Of a stretch of DNA of 64,000 nucleotides, positions 36,901 through 50,400 are shown piece by piece (within the stretch, counting starts at the first letter, position 1; every line of letters begins with the position of its first letter). The translations under genes were made by a program, and so were the position numbers. The stretch is from the NCBI GenBank assembly GCA_013433145.1, contig CM024188.1, positions 3,877,001 through 3,941,000 of the forward strand. Reading direction: 5' to 3'. Under the pieces are notes generated by a model. It searched no databases. It was given only the letters and a program-made list of their open reading frames with translations, and was not told the DNA's origin. Origin of the DNA: Ascaris suum (lineage: Eukaryota > Nematoda > Chromadorea > Rhabditida > Ascarididae).

Positions 36901-39417
36901 TCCTGCAATGAGGTGAAGTGGTTGCTATGACTTTAGAAACGGGATTGGAGGAATATAAGGGTTGGCAGGAATCTCTCAGGATGGGCACCACTGTTTATAG
37001 TGAAAAACGCTACTAATGATGATGGTTAATTTTTACTGGTGGCAATTTTTCTGCAGAAAATTGTTTTCATTTTGCTTGAAATGGAGGTGAAACTGCAAAT
37101 AGGATTATCAGAGTTCATGCATAAAACTGACCTTGCAGCTGTCCTTTGAGCAGATTATGACGGTAAGGAATGTGCGTAATGACGTTATCCAAATGCTACT
37201 CGAAAACAAACGAACAAATATTTAACAAAGTTCAAAAGGTGTTCAATTTGCTTTAACTTTGGCATTGAAAGTTGTGTTGTTGGTTAGACTATCAGTGATT
37301 CGACGCTAGAACGCTGCATGGAGAATTACTAAGAGGTGTTGCTCTCTTTTATGTATTCACACGCCATGGACCTCCCTTGACAGTCTTGAAGATCGGACTC
37401 TACAGTTATCGGTTCGGCGAGAAAGCAGTCTTATGGGGTTTTCTGTTGTGCGGAAAAAGAAAATTAGAAGTTGTGACATTATGGTATGTATTCGAAAAAC
37501 GTTTTTTCTTCATAATTAGAAAACTAGTGCGTTTTAATCTTTTTTTTGCCGAGCGTCTTTTTCAATTTTCACTAACCTGTGATGAAGCTCGGATCATTTT
37601 CAAGTAAAATGTAAGCACTTCTTAAGGAGGAAAACGCGTTTCGAGAGACCACCCACGATGTGGCACTGTTCAGTGTCAAGAGCTTATTTGGCAGCTGTTT
37701 TCCACTCTCTCTACATCAGTTTTACTTTCCAACAAATTTTCCCACCAAAGCTCTCCTTGTCTGGCTATAACCGGTTTCTATCATATCTGCATTTTTTTCT
37801 ATGAATTTCAGTTCTTCCCACCTCCTTTGGTTTCAATTCATTCTGCTTTCTCTAATGCAAGATGTAGTGGTTGTCGTCATTTCAAGCATCGGTTTCATTA
37901 GGAAACAAATATGTGCTAGAACGTCAATGCATTGGGCGGGATGATAACTGTCACGGAAACACTCAGACGTCTACGATGCGCTGAGACCTTTGCAGAACAA
38001 TGTGCAAAGAAATGTGGATGGTTTGTGTAGGAAAATCTGCACCAAGAAATGTCTGCATCGGGACTCCGGTAAAGCAGCCCCCCCCCCCTCGGCCAAGAGA
38101 AAGCTAGGCCTTGTACTTTTGCATTGTTAACATTATCATCATCGGAAATTTTCATCTTGAGCAGTTACGCCACAAAACATTTTCTTTGTGGACAGTAACA
38201 GTGAGAGAAGCTGCACAACGCGACATTCATGATGATGGCATTTCTGTAAAGCGGAAATGCTTACGGTGCAGTGATCATGTTACAATTGACTAATCTTGCA
38301 GCCTCTTCGCTGCGCAAGCCCTTATCGCTGCAGCTGGTCACGACAATCCATTAGGTATTTTTCCTATGACCACCAAAGTGTTCGTCATCACGAAGCTCGA
38401 TTACAGTGACGAATAACAGTTTCCACAGCAACGAAAACTTGCTTGCCTGCCAAGTGTAAATTTTAGCCGCGAAAGAAACCCTTCTAGCAATCTCAGCCAC
38501 GTTTGCTGCAGTGTTTTCTTGTGGCGATCTTCTAATTGCGTTACGCGCTTTCGCTGGTGCAAGATGCCTTCACTTTGCGAGAGACGTTTGTGTTCGTCAA
38601 TTTCGATGTTAATTACACCTGTCAGTGTGAAATAATGTGAAGAAGAGGAGAACCGCGCCAGTCCAGCTGACGCGTCATCCGCTTTCACATTCCGCTAGCT
38701 TCAGCACCTATTCTCAAAAATTTTCAACGAACAGCAAATATACGAAATAATCGCTGAATATTGTGATCATTGCAAGCGACTGTGCTAATGTCCCATCAAG
38801 GATTCGTCGTTAATGACCCGACGGATACAAACCGCAGACAAATTTTTCCACGCTTCAAATATTCACAACTCATTCGAAGGTCGCTGAACCTGTGTGAAAG
38901 GAATTATAAAGTACACATCTCACTCATCAAACACCGTAATTCTATCCTTTATGAACGTGGGCCGAAGCTGTTGGATGGACATGCGCACACGTGTGAATAT
39001 TTATTTCACATATGAGCATAAGGACATTTGTCGCACCGAGCGTACACGCACACATTCGCCAACAAACAAAAAAGGCTGACCTATTTGAAAGATTCTCTTC
39101 TTCGCTTGGACTGGATAATAGAGTCTATTTTTTTTCGCTCTATGGCCTTCGTGATTTTGTTGGATCTGGTATAAGTGAGAAATACAAGATGCAGTTTAAA
39201 AAGACGTGTTAGTGCTGCAAAGCTTTGTTACGAAAACTGTTCACATGCAAAAGTGAAGAGACCACTACTCAGAAATGTTCCGGACATGATCATCTACTTC
39301 AATTTTGTGCGACAACCCTCCGGGCACACCTTTTCAATTACGACCAGTGCAGCTGAAGATTCCAAATCGTATAGATCGGAACTGGCATCAGCGATTATTT
39401 TCTTTTATGGAATTTGA
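30972..39417 (+). CDS. Candidate PTB/PID-domain gene, incomplete model
   Basis: Four exon pieces together read like a phosphotyrosine-binding adaptor domain of about 130 residues. Piece 1 (30972-31175, phase 0 to 0, donor GTAAGC) ends with FKARYLGSTFIHTRIHDTN, a typical first PTB strand with YLGS. Its ATG at 30975 may be the start. Piece 2 (38302-38354, phase 2 to 1) gives a helix-like LFAAQALIAAAGHDNPL. Piece 3 (38777-38879, phase 1 to 2) gives VLMSHQGFVVNDPTD and then RRQIFPRFKYSQLI, like the central PTB strands. Piece 4 (39273-39417, TGA) gives MIIYFNFVRQPSG and a closing helix SYRSELASAIIFFY. Pieces 2-4 join in frame. Piece 1 does not join piece 2 in phase, so at least one short exon is missing. 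The donor of piece 3 (GTCGCT) is poor; a GTGTGA donor at 38892 also fits. PTB identity is my alignment by eye. The gene could be broken, or the pieces could be unrelated. Confidence 0.4.
35315..35334 (+). repeat. Poly-G run
   Basis: GGGG, A, then an uninterrupted run of 12 G, in the large intron of the PTB candidate. Confidence 0.9.
35535..35963 (+). mobile_element. Solo LTR of a retrotransposon (429 bp)
   Basis: The element starts TGTTGGGT and ends GCAACA, so the ends form the inverted repeat TGTTG/CAACA. The flanks are ctaag on the left and ttaag on the right, a 5-bp target duplication with one change. Inside, TATATAAG at about 35697-35704 is a clear TATA box, followed by a CGGGC-TTCA-GCCCG hairpin, then CAATAAG at about 35855-35861 as a possible polyadenylation signal. 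This is LTR layout (U3, R, U5) in plus orientation. No gag, pol or second LTR is seen nearby, so it is probably the product of LTR-LTR recombination. A 114-codon open frame inside it is due to its composition. Gypsy and Pao/BEL families both make 5-bp duplications, so I do not choose between them. It sits in the large intron of the PTB candidate. Confidence 0.75.
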
Positions 39418-41429
39418 AGCAGCGTCGTCGGGACGAAGGTGGTGAAGAAATCGTGAAGTACATTATTTTTCACTGCGCTCCATCAGTCCTCTTCATGTGA
39501 ATACCTCCATACGAGTCTTCGAAAAAACGTTGACAATATGATCATGCAATACGTGCTATTCCTCAGGTTCTTCTCTGAACCATTCTGGAGCAACGGCAAC
39601 TGTTCTCATTGTTTAGAAGCGCTCATGCTTCGTGAATAGGCTGTTTCTTCTACTCTGCGTTCATATCCACTAATTTAATCAAGTGCTGCTCACCATCATT
39701 TAATCTGGTCTGCCCTATGGCCTCTCCGATTCATGTCTTTTTTCGTTTTTTGTCTCGTCTCATTCAAGTGCTTCTTAAAAGAAGCGCCATTGTTCGTCTC
39801 TTATGTGTATGCGTATCTGTCTACACGGTATTCCATGTCGACCATTCCCTAATAGTGGCTTAAGTGCTGAAAATTTCAGCCATTTTTTTTTCTCATCACA
39901 TCAGTGCAAGCGGCATTTGAACACTGCAATATTGCCACCAATCCATCATGACAGAATTAGAGTTTCTGGTGCGAACATTGAAATGATTTAAGCATCCACA
40001 CTGCATGAACTTATGACTGCAATGGCTAGGCACGTTTCGCGATGTCTATGAGTCATGGGCTCCCAGAGGCAAAGCATTTTTGCACCAAATGCAGAGGGTG
40101 TTCATAAATGCGTTGAATTATCGTGCAGTTGGCCCTCTTCTGCAGGTAAGCAGCTAAGTTTGGCGGCGGTGGCTCGGCTGCCCCAGTGATGACCTGCTGC
40201 TCGCGGTGGAAAATTCTGCTTCACTCTGGCAGAAGAAAGTGGTCGGAAGCATAAATTACAGTCCCACTTTGACATCACTGTAAAGAAGTTGTGCCAGTGC
40301 ATGCTAAGTGCTTCAGAACTCGGCAGTATACTCTGCGAGTAGCGCGTATAAGACAGCAAACATCACGCTGAATTGTCGTGCATGAGAAGTATGATGGCAC
40401 TGTATGTGAACATATAATGAATTATCATCTAGTAGGATAATGAAAGTCATGTCGCGCCATAATTCAGCAGATTCCCACTTAGAATGCCGTATATCGCGTG
40501 GCTTCTGTTTGAGACCTTAATTTAAGAATCTTTTCATCGCTATGCGCATTACCTTCAAACAAATTTTTTATTTCGTTCTGCGGCACTCCACATGCATTTG
40601 TGCGTGTTTTTCGTCTCCTGATGCCTCAGGCGGATTCTGATTTCATTGGTGTAGTTGGCAGTAAAGTAAACAGTGCAGGTATAGGGAGATGTGCGGACAT
40701 CATCTCCACCTGCAAAATTTATCGAGCTTTCTGTCATAACTACAACATATGTTAACTGGACACGGTGGCAGAGTGATTGGTGGAAGGGAAAGTCTATCCG
40801 ATCTTTGTACATATGGCGAATAGAAGTGTCGAAGCACTACGATTCTTGCTTGAGACTCCATTCAGACAGATGTTTAGCAGTCTTCTCAGCTACATCTCTC
40901 AGAGGCATCGTGCGGCAGCGGACATTGGAATTCAAAATTTCATAGATGACGACGATTTCCAGTGGACTGTGGAATTGGATCACTAAAAAACGATTATAAT
41001 TTCTACTGCAATTACTGTTTTGGATGACCATTCAGACTCTTCTTCTTGCTGATATCATTACCGCTTTCATTGTTGCATTAATTGTTAGAACTTTGCGTGT
41101 TTTACAGCATTTGCCATCAATTATATCATTTCGATACGAAATTTCACTGTTCGTTCAACTATATATTCACTTCTTACACCACACTGTAGAAAAGAACTCT
41201 GCATTCACTCAAAACAAAGATGGCTTTTGACAAATACCGAAGCAGCAGTTGCTGAGAGACCAGATGACGGTGCAAGTGCGCTTAATACAGGGAAAGTCCG
41301 AAGCAGAATTGAATATAATAAAAATAGTCCAGCTGATGAGAAAATAAATGGATGTGGATAAAATGCATGGTAACCGTTTATAACTAGACATAGAAATAAT
41401 ACTAATGCGAGTGATAGTTTACTCTCCAC
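39418..41429. other. Convergent intergenic stretch
   Basis: This lies between the stop of the PTB candidate (+) and the stop of the amine receptor (-). It holds the frame at 40813-40986 and two imperfect 18-base direct repeats (40111 and 40366). No canonical AATAAA was noted close to either stop. Confidence 0.4.
40813..40986 (+). CDS. Hypothetical 57-codon frame or terminal exon
   Basis: The frame opens at ATG 40813, reads MANRSVEALRFLLETPFRQM and ends with an acidic tail FIDDDDFQWTVELDH and TAA. Good acceptors lie inside it (CATCTCTCAG before AGG CAT), so it might be a terminal exon. It sits between the stop of the PTB candidate and the 3' end of the amine receptor gene. Not recognised. Confidence 0.15.
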   Translation: MANRSVEALRFLLETPFRQMFSSLLSYISQRHRAAADIGIQNFIDDDDFQWTVELDH

Positions 41430-44400
41430 TTATATTAACCGTTCCATTATCGAGGCAAGATATTTACGCTGTCGTTTCAATTGTCTGCATAAAGCACATT
41501 TGAATTCGCGATTGAACACGGTATAGATCACAGGGTTAATTCCCGAGTTGCCTGAAAGTATTTTCCTTTTGCGCTCAGACATCTATAATGCGGCTTACAT
41601 AGCAGTAGCCGAGAGATCGATTAGGCGATAGCCAAACACATCAAAATTTGCTCGAAATAGTCGTACGAATCATCAGAAAATCTCAGAAAACGAGGAGATT
41701 CGACGAATGCAATACACATTGTATTTGCGGAGCACGCAGGTTAAAGTTGTTTTCGTTGCTTTCATCACCTCTGGAACAAACTGCATGATATTTTGAACAT
41801 ATTTTGGTGTATTGGGATGCGATTCGAATGCTCCCTCGACAGCTTAAATCTTAGTCGCAGTTTATTTCCAACAGAGTGTGCATGCTGAGAAAAGCTTTAT
41901 AGGATTGGATAGAGCATTTTCGCTGCAGCACGCTATCGCCTTCACTGAAGCATAAATTATTGCTGAGAATATGAGAGAGAATACCGAAATGTCCCACTGG
42001 TTAATTAATGTCTAATCTCGAAGTTGAGATGAAATGAACAGAGAGTCGATATTGATGGCGAATCAGATGCATTCGCCATCATTCCCAAAATTCGGCACAG
42101 CCCATGTAACACGATGCAGACAAATTGCAAATATTGTTCACCTATTGCATCAATAAAGCACACTGTATCCTATTCATCCTGCTTAACTTGATGCTATTCG
42201 CAAAAATTCTGCTCTTCTTAATCGTCTCGCTGTTTCATGAGCTAGTGTTTGTCATACTCAAAAATAGATTTCACTCAAACGGTCAAACTTTTGTCTAATT
42301 TTAGGCTTACTTTTGTAATCTCCTTAGTGGGCCGTTTTCTTACGGAGATGTCTGAAGAGGGGAGCTGCAGACAAAAATCTTACCAGGTGCAGCCGCAAAT
42401 TTACGATTGGTTCTGTACATTTGTGTCGTGAGTGCAGATTGTCCTCGATTTGAAATCAATACATTCACTACTTTCTACTCCGTTTAGAGATCAGCGTTTC
42501 AGGTGTCCGTTTTCTGCTTAATTTTTCACACTGGTGAATGAAAGCAAGGAAGAACTTTTGATGACAGTATTGATCTTCCTCGTTATATTCCCCATCGGTG
42601 AGCTTCACCCACAGTTACCTCAACGCATATTTTTGCTTAAGCAAGCAAGTTTGTTTTTTTTTTAAAGAAGCAAAAGGCACTGGAGACCTCTGCAGCAAAC
42701 TTCACTGATTTGCAAGTTGCCAGAAGTTATCTTCGATAGAATGAAATTACCATTTGGGAGGATAAATTGCTTTGATAGGTCTCATTACAGAGATGAGTAA
42801 AATTATTAGTTAGCAAGAAAATAAGACGCCATGATTCGAATAATCCCTTTTTATGCAGATCTACAAAAATTTCGTTTTTTTTTTCGGTTATTCACGATCG
42901 CATTCACCGCAGCTCACTTCTTGAAATTCCTAAAATTTGTGACTAGTCATCACCTCTCTAAAGAAATAGAATGGAGCACTGTAGAGGTATGGAAGAGCTC
43001 TCTAGGATGCAACGCAAGCATATCCAACATTCATAACGTTCAGACATTCACTTAGAATCATTCTCTTTAAGCGGTTTGTTGGATTTAACTAGAAAGTTGC
43101 GCAAGTGATAGTTACGTGCATCACTTTCATAGAAAAATGCCGGCATTTGCAACACATTATGTTTTGTTCTGCTTTACTATTCACCTGTTTTCAAGGTGCA
43201 TGTAATTTTTCAATGAAAAGTCGTGTACCAAATTTATTACTACTACTACTTCAAAAACAGTATATCTTACTCGCGGGAAAAATATAAGAGAATCTTAGAA
43301 AGACGAAATAAGCATCACTCACAATATCCCAGCCAGAAGAAAAACTTGAAGATCAATGTTGGCGCTTCATAGCCAAACGCTCCAAGGACATACATTGCCT
43401 GCAAGGGACCTTTCTTCAATGCAGACTGAACTTCAGGCGCACTCTTCATATCTAAATTTGATTGTTACCGAGCGTAGTAAGTTCCTTTAATGATTTCTTC
43501 GAACAACTGAATGTCAAACGTCATCTCCACATGTTTATATCCAATCTATTCCTTCCGATAAAAAAACAATCCCTGAAACTGATCAAAGATCACTGTTGTT
43601 CATATCCTACCACTGAGAGTTTCTGATTTGAGGTCACAGCGAACGAGTATATATCGGTATTTTCATGTACAGGACATGTTCATGAGACAAGTTAGGAATT
43701 TAAACAGACTGAAGGAGTCACTTATAAGATAGGCATTATCAAGTCGTTTCTATATTTTCTCAATCGATGCTGAACGAACTTAAGTGTAAGCAAGCTATGC
43801 TCGTGTTTATGAAATTGCACCCATTTTTAATTTGCAATAAATTTATTAGTATACAAGTATTTCACTCAATGCAACTGTGTAGAAATTGTTGAAAATTGCG
43901 CATAATTTGGCCAAAATTTAATGCATTTAACAAACATGAGGTAAAAATTATAGTCTGACCGATTGTGCACAATTCATCTCTACGTTTGAATTTCGCATAT
44001 CAGAAAATGCGAAAATCCGGCAACCACTGAAATATGCGTTCATACCGCATGGAATTTTTTGAATTCTGAACGAGACATTGGTGATATAGCATAAACTGTG
44101 CAAATTCGCCTGAATTGGTGATATAATGATTAAATTATTGTTATTCGACTTAACCACTAAAATTCGGATTTCCCATAGAACTGCGGCACAGAACTTACGA
44201 CTGGAAAAATCCTTTTTAGTTCTTTTGTTGAGAAGTACAGAGTGAGTTTTATTAGTGCAAGTTGCATAATGGAACACTAACGAAATATTCTCTTCTAGTT
44301 ACTTATTGAAACGTGTGATTTTTCGAGAAATCCAAAAAGGTCTGAATTCGAGCTTCTCGTCAAAGTACGAACTTGTGTCATTTTGCAAAGAGTGCCGATT

Positions 44401-47400
44401 ACTTGACCGAAATCTTATTATAGTGTGACTCTCAATAAAAGAGATGGAAAAAGTTGGCCACTGTACAAAAGTTTCCGTGAAGTGCCGTCGTGAAGTACCT
44501 TGATAAAACCGCCGTCGTGAAGTGCATTTGCAATGAAATTAAAAACTGGATCCTCAGGAGGTAGTAGTTGTAAGAAATGAAATAAATTTTTAGGTCTTAA
44601 AATGTCAGGTTTATATTCCTTTGAAGGTTTTACGTGAACTTCGAAAATTTGTTTTCGAATAAACCCCAACCCCTAATAGTCACCGAAAAATTTCGGGTGT
44701 TTTTTGTCAGTGCCTATCTCTAATTGAGAAATTGAACACGAGGGCAGACTTTCACAAATGTTAGCTAAAGAAATTAAACTTAACGTTGGTAAATTTCAGT
44801 TTAGATGCTTATTCTTCTAGCTGCTTTGTTAACAGCTAAGTCTACCATGGATTTTTCGAGTTCTTGATCTATGTAACTATCCGTTGTGTGCCTACAGAAA
44901 GATGAATTAATGAATTACATGGCGCAAATTATTGCCAAAATCAGTTTGGTGGCTCGATCGTCATCAAGGAAGATCAAAAGACATTTATTAAATGCGCGAG
45001 GGATCTTTACCAGAATGTGAGGAATCTGCGAAGTAGCCATAAAGGTGCTTAATATGCAATGCAGTTGGCTGCAATCCTGTTTTTAGGTGAGCAAAAGGTG
45101 GAATATCTTCGCTAGAACGTTGGCGGTCTGAGAGATGATAATTTGGGCTTTATGGTAGATCATTCTGTCAAGTGGGATTAGCTCTCCGATTTCCTCCCTT
45201 ATATTTCCAACCAGTGATCGGGTGTTAGATTTGTCAACAAGACCTCAGACAAATTAAGCAATAAGATTTCGTTGGCTCCATATGGGGTGTTTCTCGTTTT
45301 CTTGAACACATTGAGGTATAATCGCATTTTCTTCAAACCTCTTTTCACATAAACTTTTCATGCCGATAATTTCCATCTTTAAGGAAAACTGCTATCACCT
45401 ACATTGCTTGAAAAGTTCTTATATCTTGCGCGCACAGATATGCACTAAGAAGCTTTATTTCTTTAGCAAGAAAAGTGAAGGTAACTATAAGGGAAGAGAA
45501 TCATTATAGCGCTCACTCAGCAACGAGCTTATAAACCCAACTACTTCTCTTTTGGCCCATTCAATCGCTCATTCCAGCTAGCATCATGAAAGGACGTTTG
45601 GATCACAGCGATTAATCAAAAATTCAAAGACGATATTGTGTACACTGTTTATGTTAAGGTTTTTGACGTTGTTTACTCTACGAAAAATTTACGTAAATTG
45701 GAAACACCTGTCGTAAACATCTAGCACTTGCAGGTAGTTGTCAAGGTGAGTGAGATGCTACTGAGTTGATTGCTTGTTTGCAACGAAAATAGTGAATTCC
45801 CCTTCCAGTCCTACCGTATAACCAACGACGTCCTTCGATGAACTATGCTACTCCCGCTTTTGTTCGCATTGAACAGCAACAAATGTGAGGTTATTTGCCA
45901 ATCTTGAGTATGCCGAGTGCATATTCCCTTTGACAAGACCTTACTACTGATATCCATATGATGCGCAAGAATCCCAGCACTTTCAGCGAGTGGCTCAAAC
46001 CACTGCACTTTATAAAGTTATAAGTAGGTGAATGCAACATTTCTCTGAATTAAGAACCAACTTAGAACACACTGGACTACTAATGTGGAAATGAATTTCC
46101 TTACAAACGCCAAAGCAAAAAATCTCCCCATATTTATGAAAAGCCCTAGAGAATAAATCGCGGAAGCGTTACATATTTCATTTCCTAGATACGACGCACC
46201 TCTATTTTGGTTTTCATTTGCAGTTGTTTTTACATAGTCCGTAAGATGCTTACTCAGCTTTTGCGTTTTCGGTGAAGTGCTTTCTTTCTCAAAAAAAAAC
46301 ATTATTTCACAAGTTTTCCTAGCTAAAGGATGCAGTTCAAATAAGGCACTTACAAAAAACGGTAACCAGCTGATAATGAAAGCGCTAAGGATGAGGCCTA
46401 GAAGTAATGTCGCTTGTCGTTCTTTTGCTTTAAGAAGTCTCCGCCTCTTGTCGGTTGATGCGCTCGTCGCATCGCACGCGTTCGTATTTGCTTTCTCATT
46501 TAGGCACTTTTTTTTGTGGTTTCCCAACTGAAATATGCAAAATTCTTTGCTAGTGCCACTGTAGAAGTTCTTAGAAGGCGTTGAACGCATAATTTTCTGA
46601 ATCATTATCATGATTGGGTAGGCATTTTGACACTTTTGTTTGGAAATTTCATGGCGATTTGGTAATCCATAATTTCAAGACGAAGCCTAATAATGACGAC
46701 GAAATTGAATACGGCGCTGATTTAGTGGGATGTCGCATAGTATGGCCTTTTGTATGTGTTACGAATCAGAGTTTATGAGCGCTATATATGCTGTGATATG
46801 AAAGAAGTAGATGGCTTGAGCACAAGAGATTGTTGTGAGAAATCTGAAAGTGTAAATAGGAAGTGCTGGTTTGAGAATGGAGAATGATTGTGCCGTAACT
46901 TCTTTTTTTTTCACATCAGTGAAGCAATTCAACTCACAAAATCTCTCAAAAACATAAAGTACTGAAGAAGAAGCGATTAAATGCTTCACCTCGAGCCTGG
47001 CGCTGCCGAAGAAGGACCTCTGCTTATCACGAACAGCGTTGGTGGGTGCAGTCATAAGAAGAGCAGTGGCAGGTTCAGAGCGATACGTCACCGACATCTG
47101 CCGGTATTTTGTAATGTCCCAACACCTTTGCACTGTGCCTACCTGAGAACACCGGCTTTTAAACGGAGCTGCTTTTCTTGCCGAAGTGTCACATTCTTTT
47201 CGCTTGAATATCATACGTTTTCGTTCGTAGCACGATTTACTTCATACCATGCTCGTCTTTTTCTCGTGCTTAGCCAAAGGTCACAAAGTTCAATTAGGTA
47301 TGATCAGAGCGAATCATCATTCTTGAAAACGCTTTTAGGCACACAGTTCAATCTTTCATAATGATGTTTTTGCGGTTATCATTCGTTCTTCTTCATATGA

Positions 47401-50400
47401 CGAATTCGCCAAAGGTTTTGATGACTAATAGTAAGTGATGAGATCTCAAGTTTCATCATATTTTGAGGAGGCACGTGATAGCTGAAATTTCAGTAATGTT
47501 AAGTGTGCAGCAGTGCAGCAATGCAGCCGAAGTTAATTTCTTTAGAAGAGACTTCTTCTTATGCATAGTTATTCGGCTACGAAGTGAGGATATGATCCTA
47601 TGAGAAAGAAAAGGATCTTTCATTGTTTGGAATAATAGTGTACACTCGTGGAAACTATTCTGTTTAACCGAATCTACTTTAGTGACCACGCGAGTGAAGA
47701 AGAGCAACCAAATTTCTTTCCTCTTCTGAAATCAGAACACCTTTCAGCAGAACGACAGAGTATTTTCAGTTAAAAACATTACGGATTTCTTAGAATTCAT
47801 TGCCATATCTTTTATGGAACAGCGAGAAAAATTATTAAATTTTAAATACTTCACGATTCGCGCCCATCGAACATTTCTTTCTTGATTTGAAGCGCAGCAC
47901 TGATCCCTGAACGACAGCGTCATTACTGCGAAATATGTTGGTTTATGTCTGCATCGCAGACACTCCCCGGTGTAAGTGAGCCCTAGATGGATGTGGAAGC
48001 AGGAAACATGGAATGCAGCTTATGAAGTCCTCATCATGGCTTATCATGAACCCAAAAGATTTTGCTTTATTTCACTTAATATAGGAATCCATCTGCTTCT
48101 AAAAGTCTCCATTTTAAACAATGCCCAAGAAGAGATCGTTATCACGACTTCTGTAAAGCCAATGGCGCTGCCGTGCTTTCTTGGACGGCCCCTTCATCAA
48201 TGTGTGCCCCTATGAGTCATTCGTATAGGTTTTTCTATAAAGACTCCTTAAGACTTTCTCTAACAAAATCAAACGATTCCTGAACTCTCATCAAAACATT
48301 TCAGATGATTAGGGTAGCTAGTTACGCTACAGTGCAGAATTTTTGACGGACTAAGGTACTGCAGAACCAGCTGAGTTAATGGTAAAGACACAAAATGTCG
48401 AAATTCAAGTATTCAGTCCAATCAATGCTTCTCGCTGTTGTTTTCCAATTTTTGAGCAACTTTTGAAGAAATTCAATTTGATATCCCAGTCGGATTATTT
48501 CTCCAAGTGACAGTTGATTCTCTCTACAGCCATGTTCGACAACAAAAATCAAATGCTTCAGAAATATGCAATGTTATTTTCAACTGGAACTTCATTTGCG
48601 TTGAAGCTTTAAAATAGAGTTGCAAAGAATCAGCGATAAACATGTATCTACCTGACCACTTCGTTGCGAGCAACATCGATTCAACTCCACATTACAGGCC
48701 ATATCTTGGGAAGCCTTTGGTGTGACTGAAAACTATCACTAAAAATATGGACGCAACTGAACAGCAATTCAGGATTGCTTTCAGAATTTGATGTTCGGAA
48801 GAAATTAATCTTTGTCATCGAATCTTCAATTGAAATCAGATTGAAAATTATCATTTTCAATCTTAAACCATATTTGACTAAGAATAACGAATGCACGAAC
48901 ATGTGATAAAAGATGATGTAGTAAAAGAAACGGCGAGTTTTTATCATTTGATACATTAGTTTTAAGTTCATCGTTGTGAAAAGCAGTTTCTTTTTAACAT
49001 ATTATCTTTGTTCTTGCATAACGAAACGTTCAACAGTAACCGGTAATAGTAGCGCTTCTCGGTGCTCCGTGCACTGTCGCATTACTGAGGCTATTTCTGG
49101 CCGCACTAGCTGCCAATTCGCACAAAGTTTTACCCGTTCGTTCCGTTTCCTGCAAGACAACACCTCTTAAACCAAGCAGTAATGCATCTAACTGAACAAT
49201 ATCTAGCAAGCAAGATAGAAAAAAAGTACCTTTAGGCGCTGACGACTGTGTCTCTTCGTCACAACAAATATGCGAGCATAGACAATAATTAATAAAATAA
49301 CGGGAATATAGAATGAACCGAGAGCCGAATATAAAACGTATCCGATATCTGTGCTAAGAGCGCATTCGCCAGGCAAACGTTTTGGCCTCCAACCCAAAAT
49401 TGGTGGTAGGCATATTAGTAGTGATAGAAGCCATGAGATACCTACAACATAAATTCGTACAACGATGAAGTGGTTCTCTCAACTTAGTACCAATCATTCC
49501 ACCGTTTAAAAAATTGCCTCTTTTTTTTAACGGTGGAATAGCTTTACAGGGAAGAATCCTAACGAAAGTGGTCAAGTGAAAAAATTCCTCGATTATTTTA
49601 AGAGATGAATCCATAGACTTTAGTCGTTCATACGTTGGATGCGACCAGCGATTTTCTGTGTTAATTTTCCATATTATTCCGTCGTAAATTTCTCGTAGTT
49701 TCGCATCGCATTTTCATCGCGAAGTGGTCGAATGATCATTTTCCATTAAAAAATTTACAATGGGTCAACTTTTCGTACTGAAGTGATCACATATTAGAAA
49801 AATCCGATTTATTTTCGACGAATCGTTGAAAAAGTTAAAAAGGTTCGATCTTTGTAGAGTACCACTAATAGGTGTTCAAACGAGGTTTACTTTCAAAAGG
49901 TCCCAGAACGACTACTAAAGGCCTGAATTTTTCGGATCGATCATTAACAAGTTCGATAGTCCGCTTTGTGCATAATAAAGCGCTAGAAGCATTCGAATAA
50001 AAGATTTTTAAAGCGGACTGTTGAAAGCCTCACAGATGCCATTTTATGAGCCGCCTAAATTTAAAAAATATTGATTTTTCCTGGCGAATCACTGAGGAAC
50101 TCACTCATTACAGTCGAATCGAGGACTAATCGCGTGCTTCTCTTTACTATTTTTACTTTCTTTTTTTGAAAAGCAATCGAAACAACGATGAGGCGTGAAG
50201 AAATAGTACAACTTGAGGCCTCCTAGAAAACGAGGTCAGCTCAAGGAGTATTTGAAAATAATGGTATGCAAATAACAGCACAAGTTTTTGTTTTTAGAGG
50301 ATTTTCTCGATCTCCAACGATCAAACAGAAGGGGTAGGAGAGGGAAAAACAGGAACATTCAATGATCGATAGTCTTATGCATGAAGTCATTCCAGATTTG

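Larger units (their letters stand above)
31176..38301. other. Large gap inside the PTB candidate
   Basis: Apart from the solo LTR and a poly-G run, no convincing exon was found. Two strong splice-like sites, TTTTTCTGCAG at about 37056 and ACG/GTAAGG at about 37160, may mark a missed small exon, but no phase-0-to-2 piece was identified. Confidence 0.4.

Noticed and set aside
46018..46310. Downstream half of the long minus frame after TM6
   Set aside because: It continues past the preferred splice donor into a Ser/Asn-rich stretch unlike TM7. The true TM7 is encoded at 43.4 and 41.5 kb.
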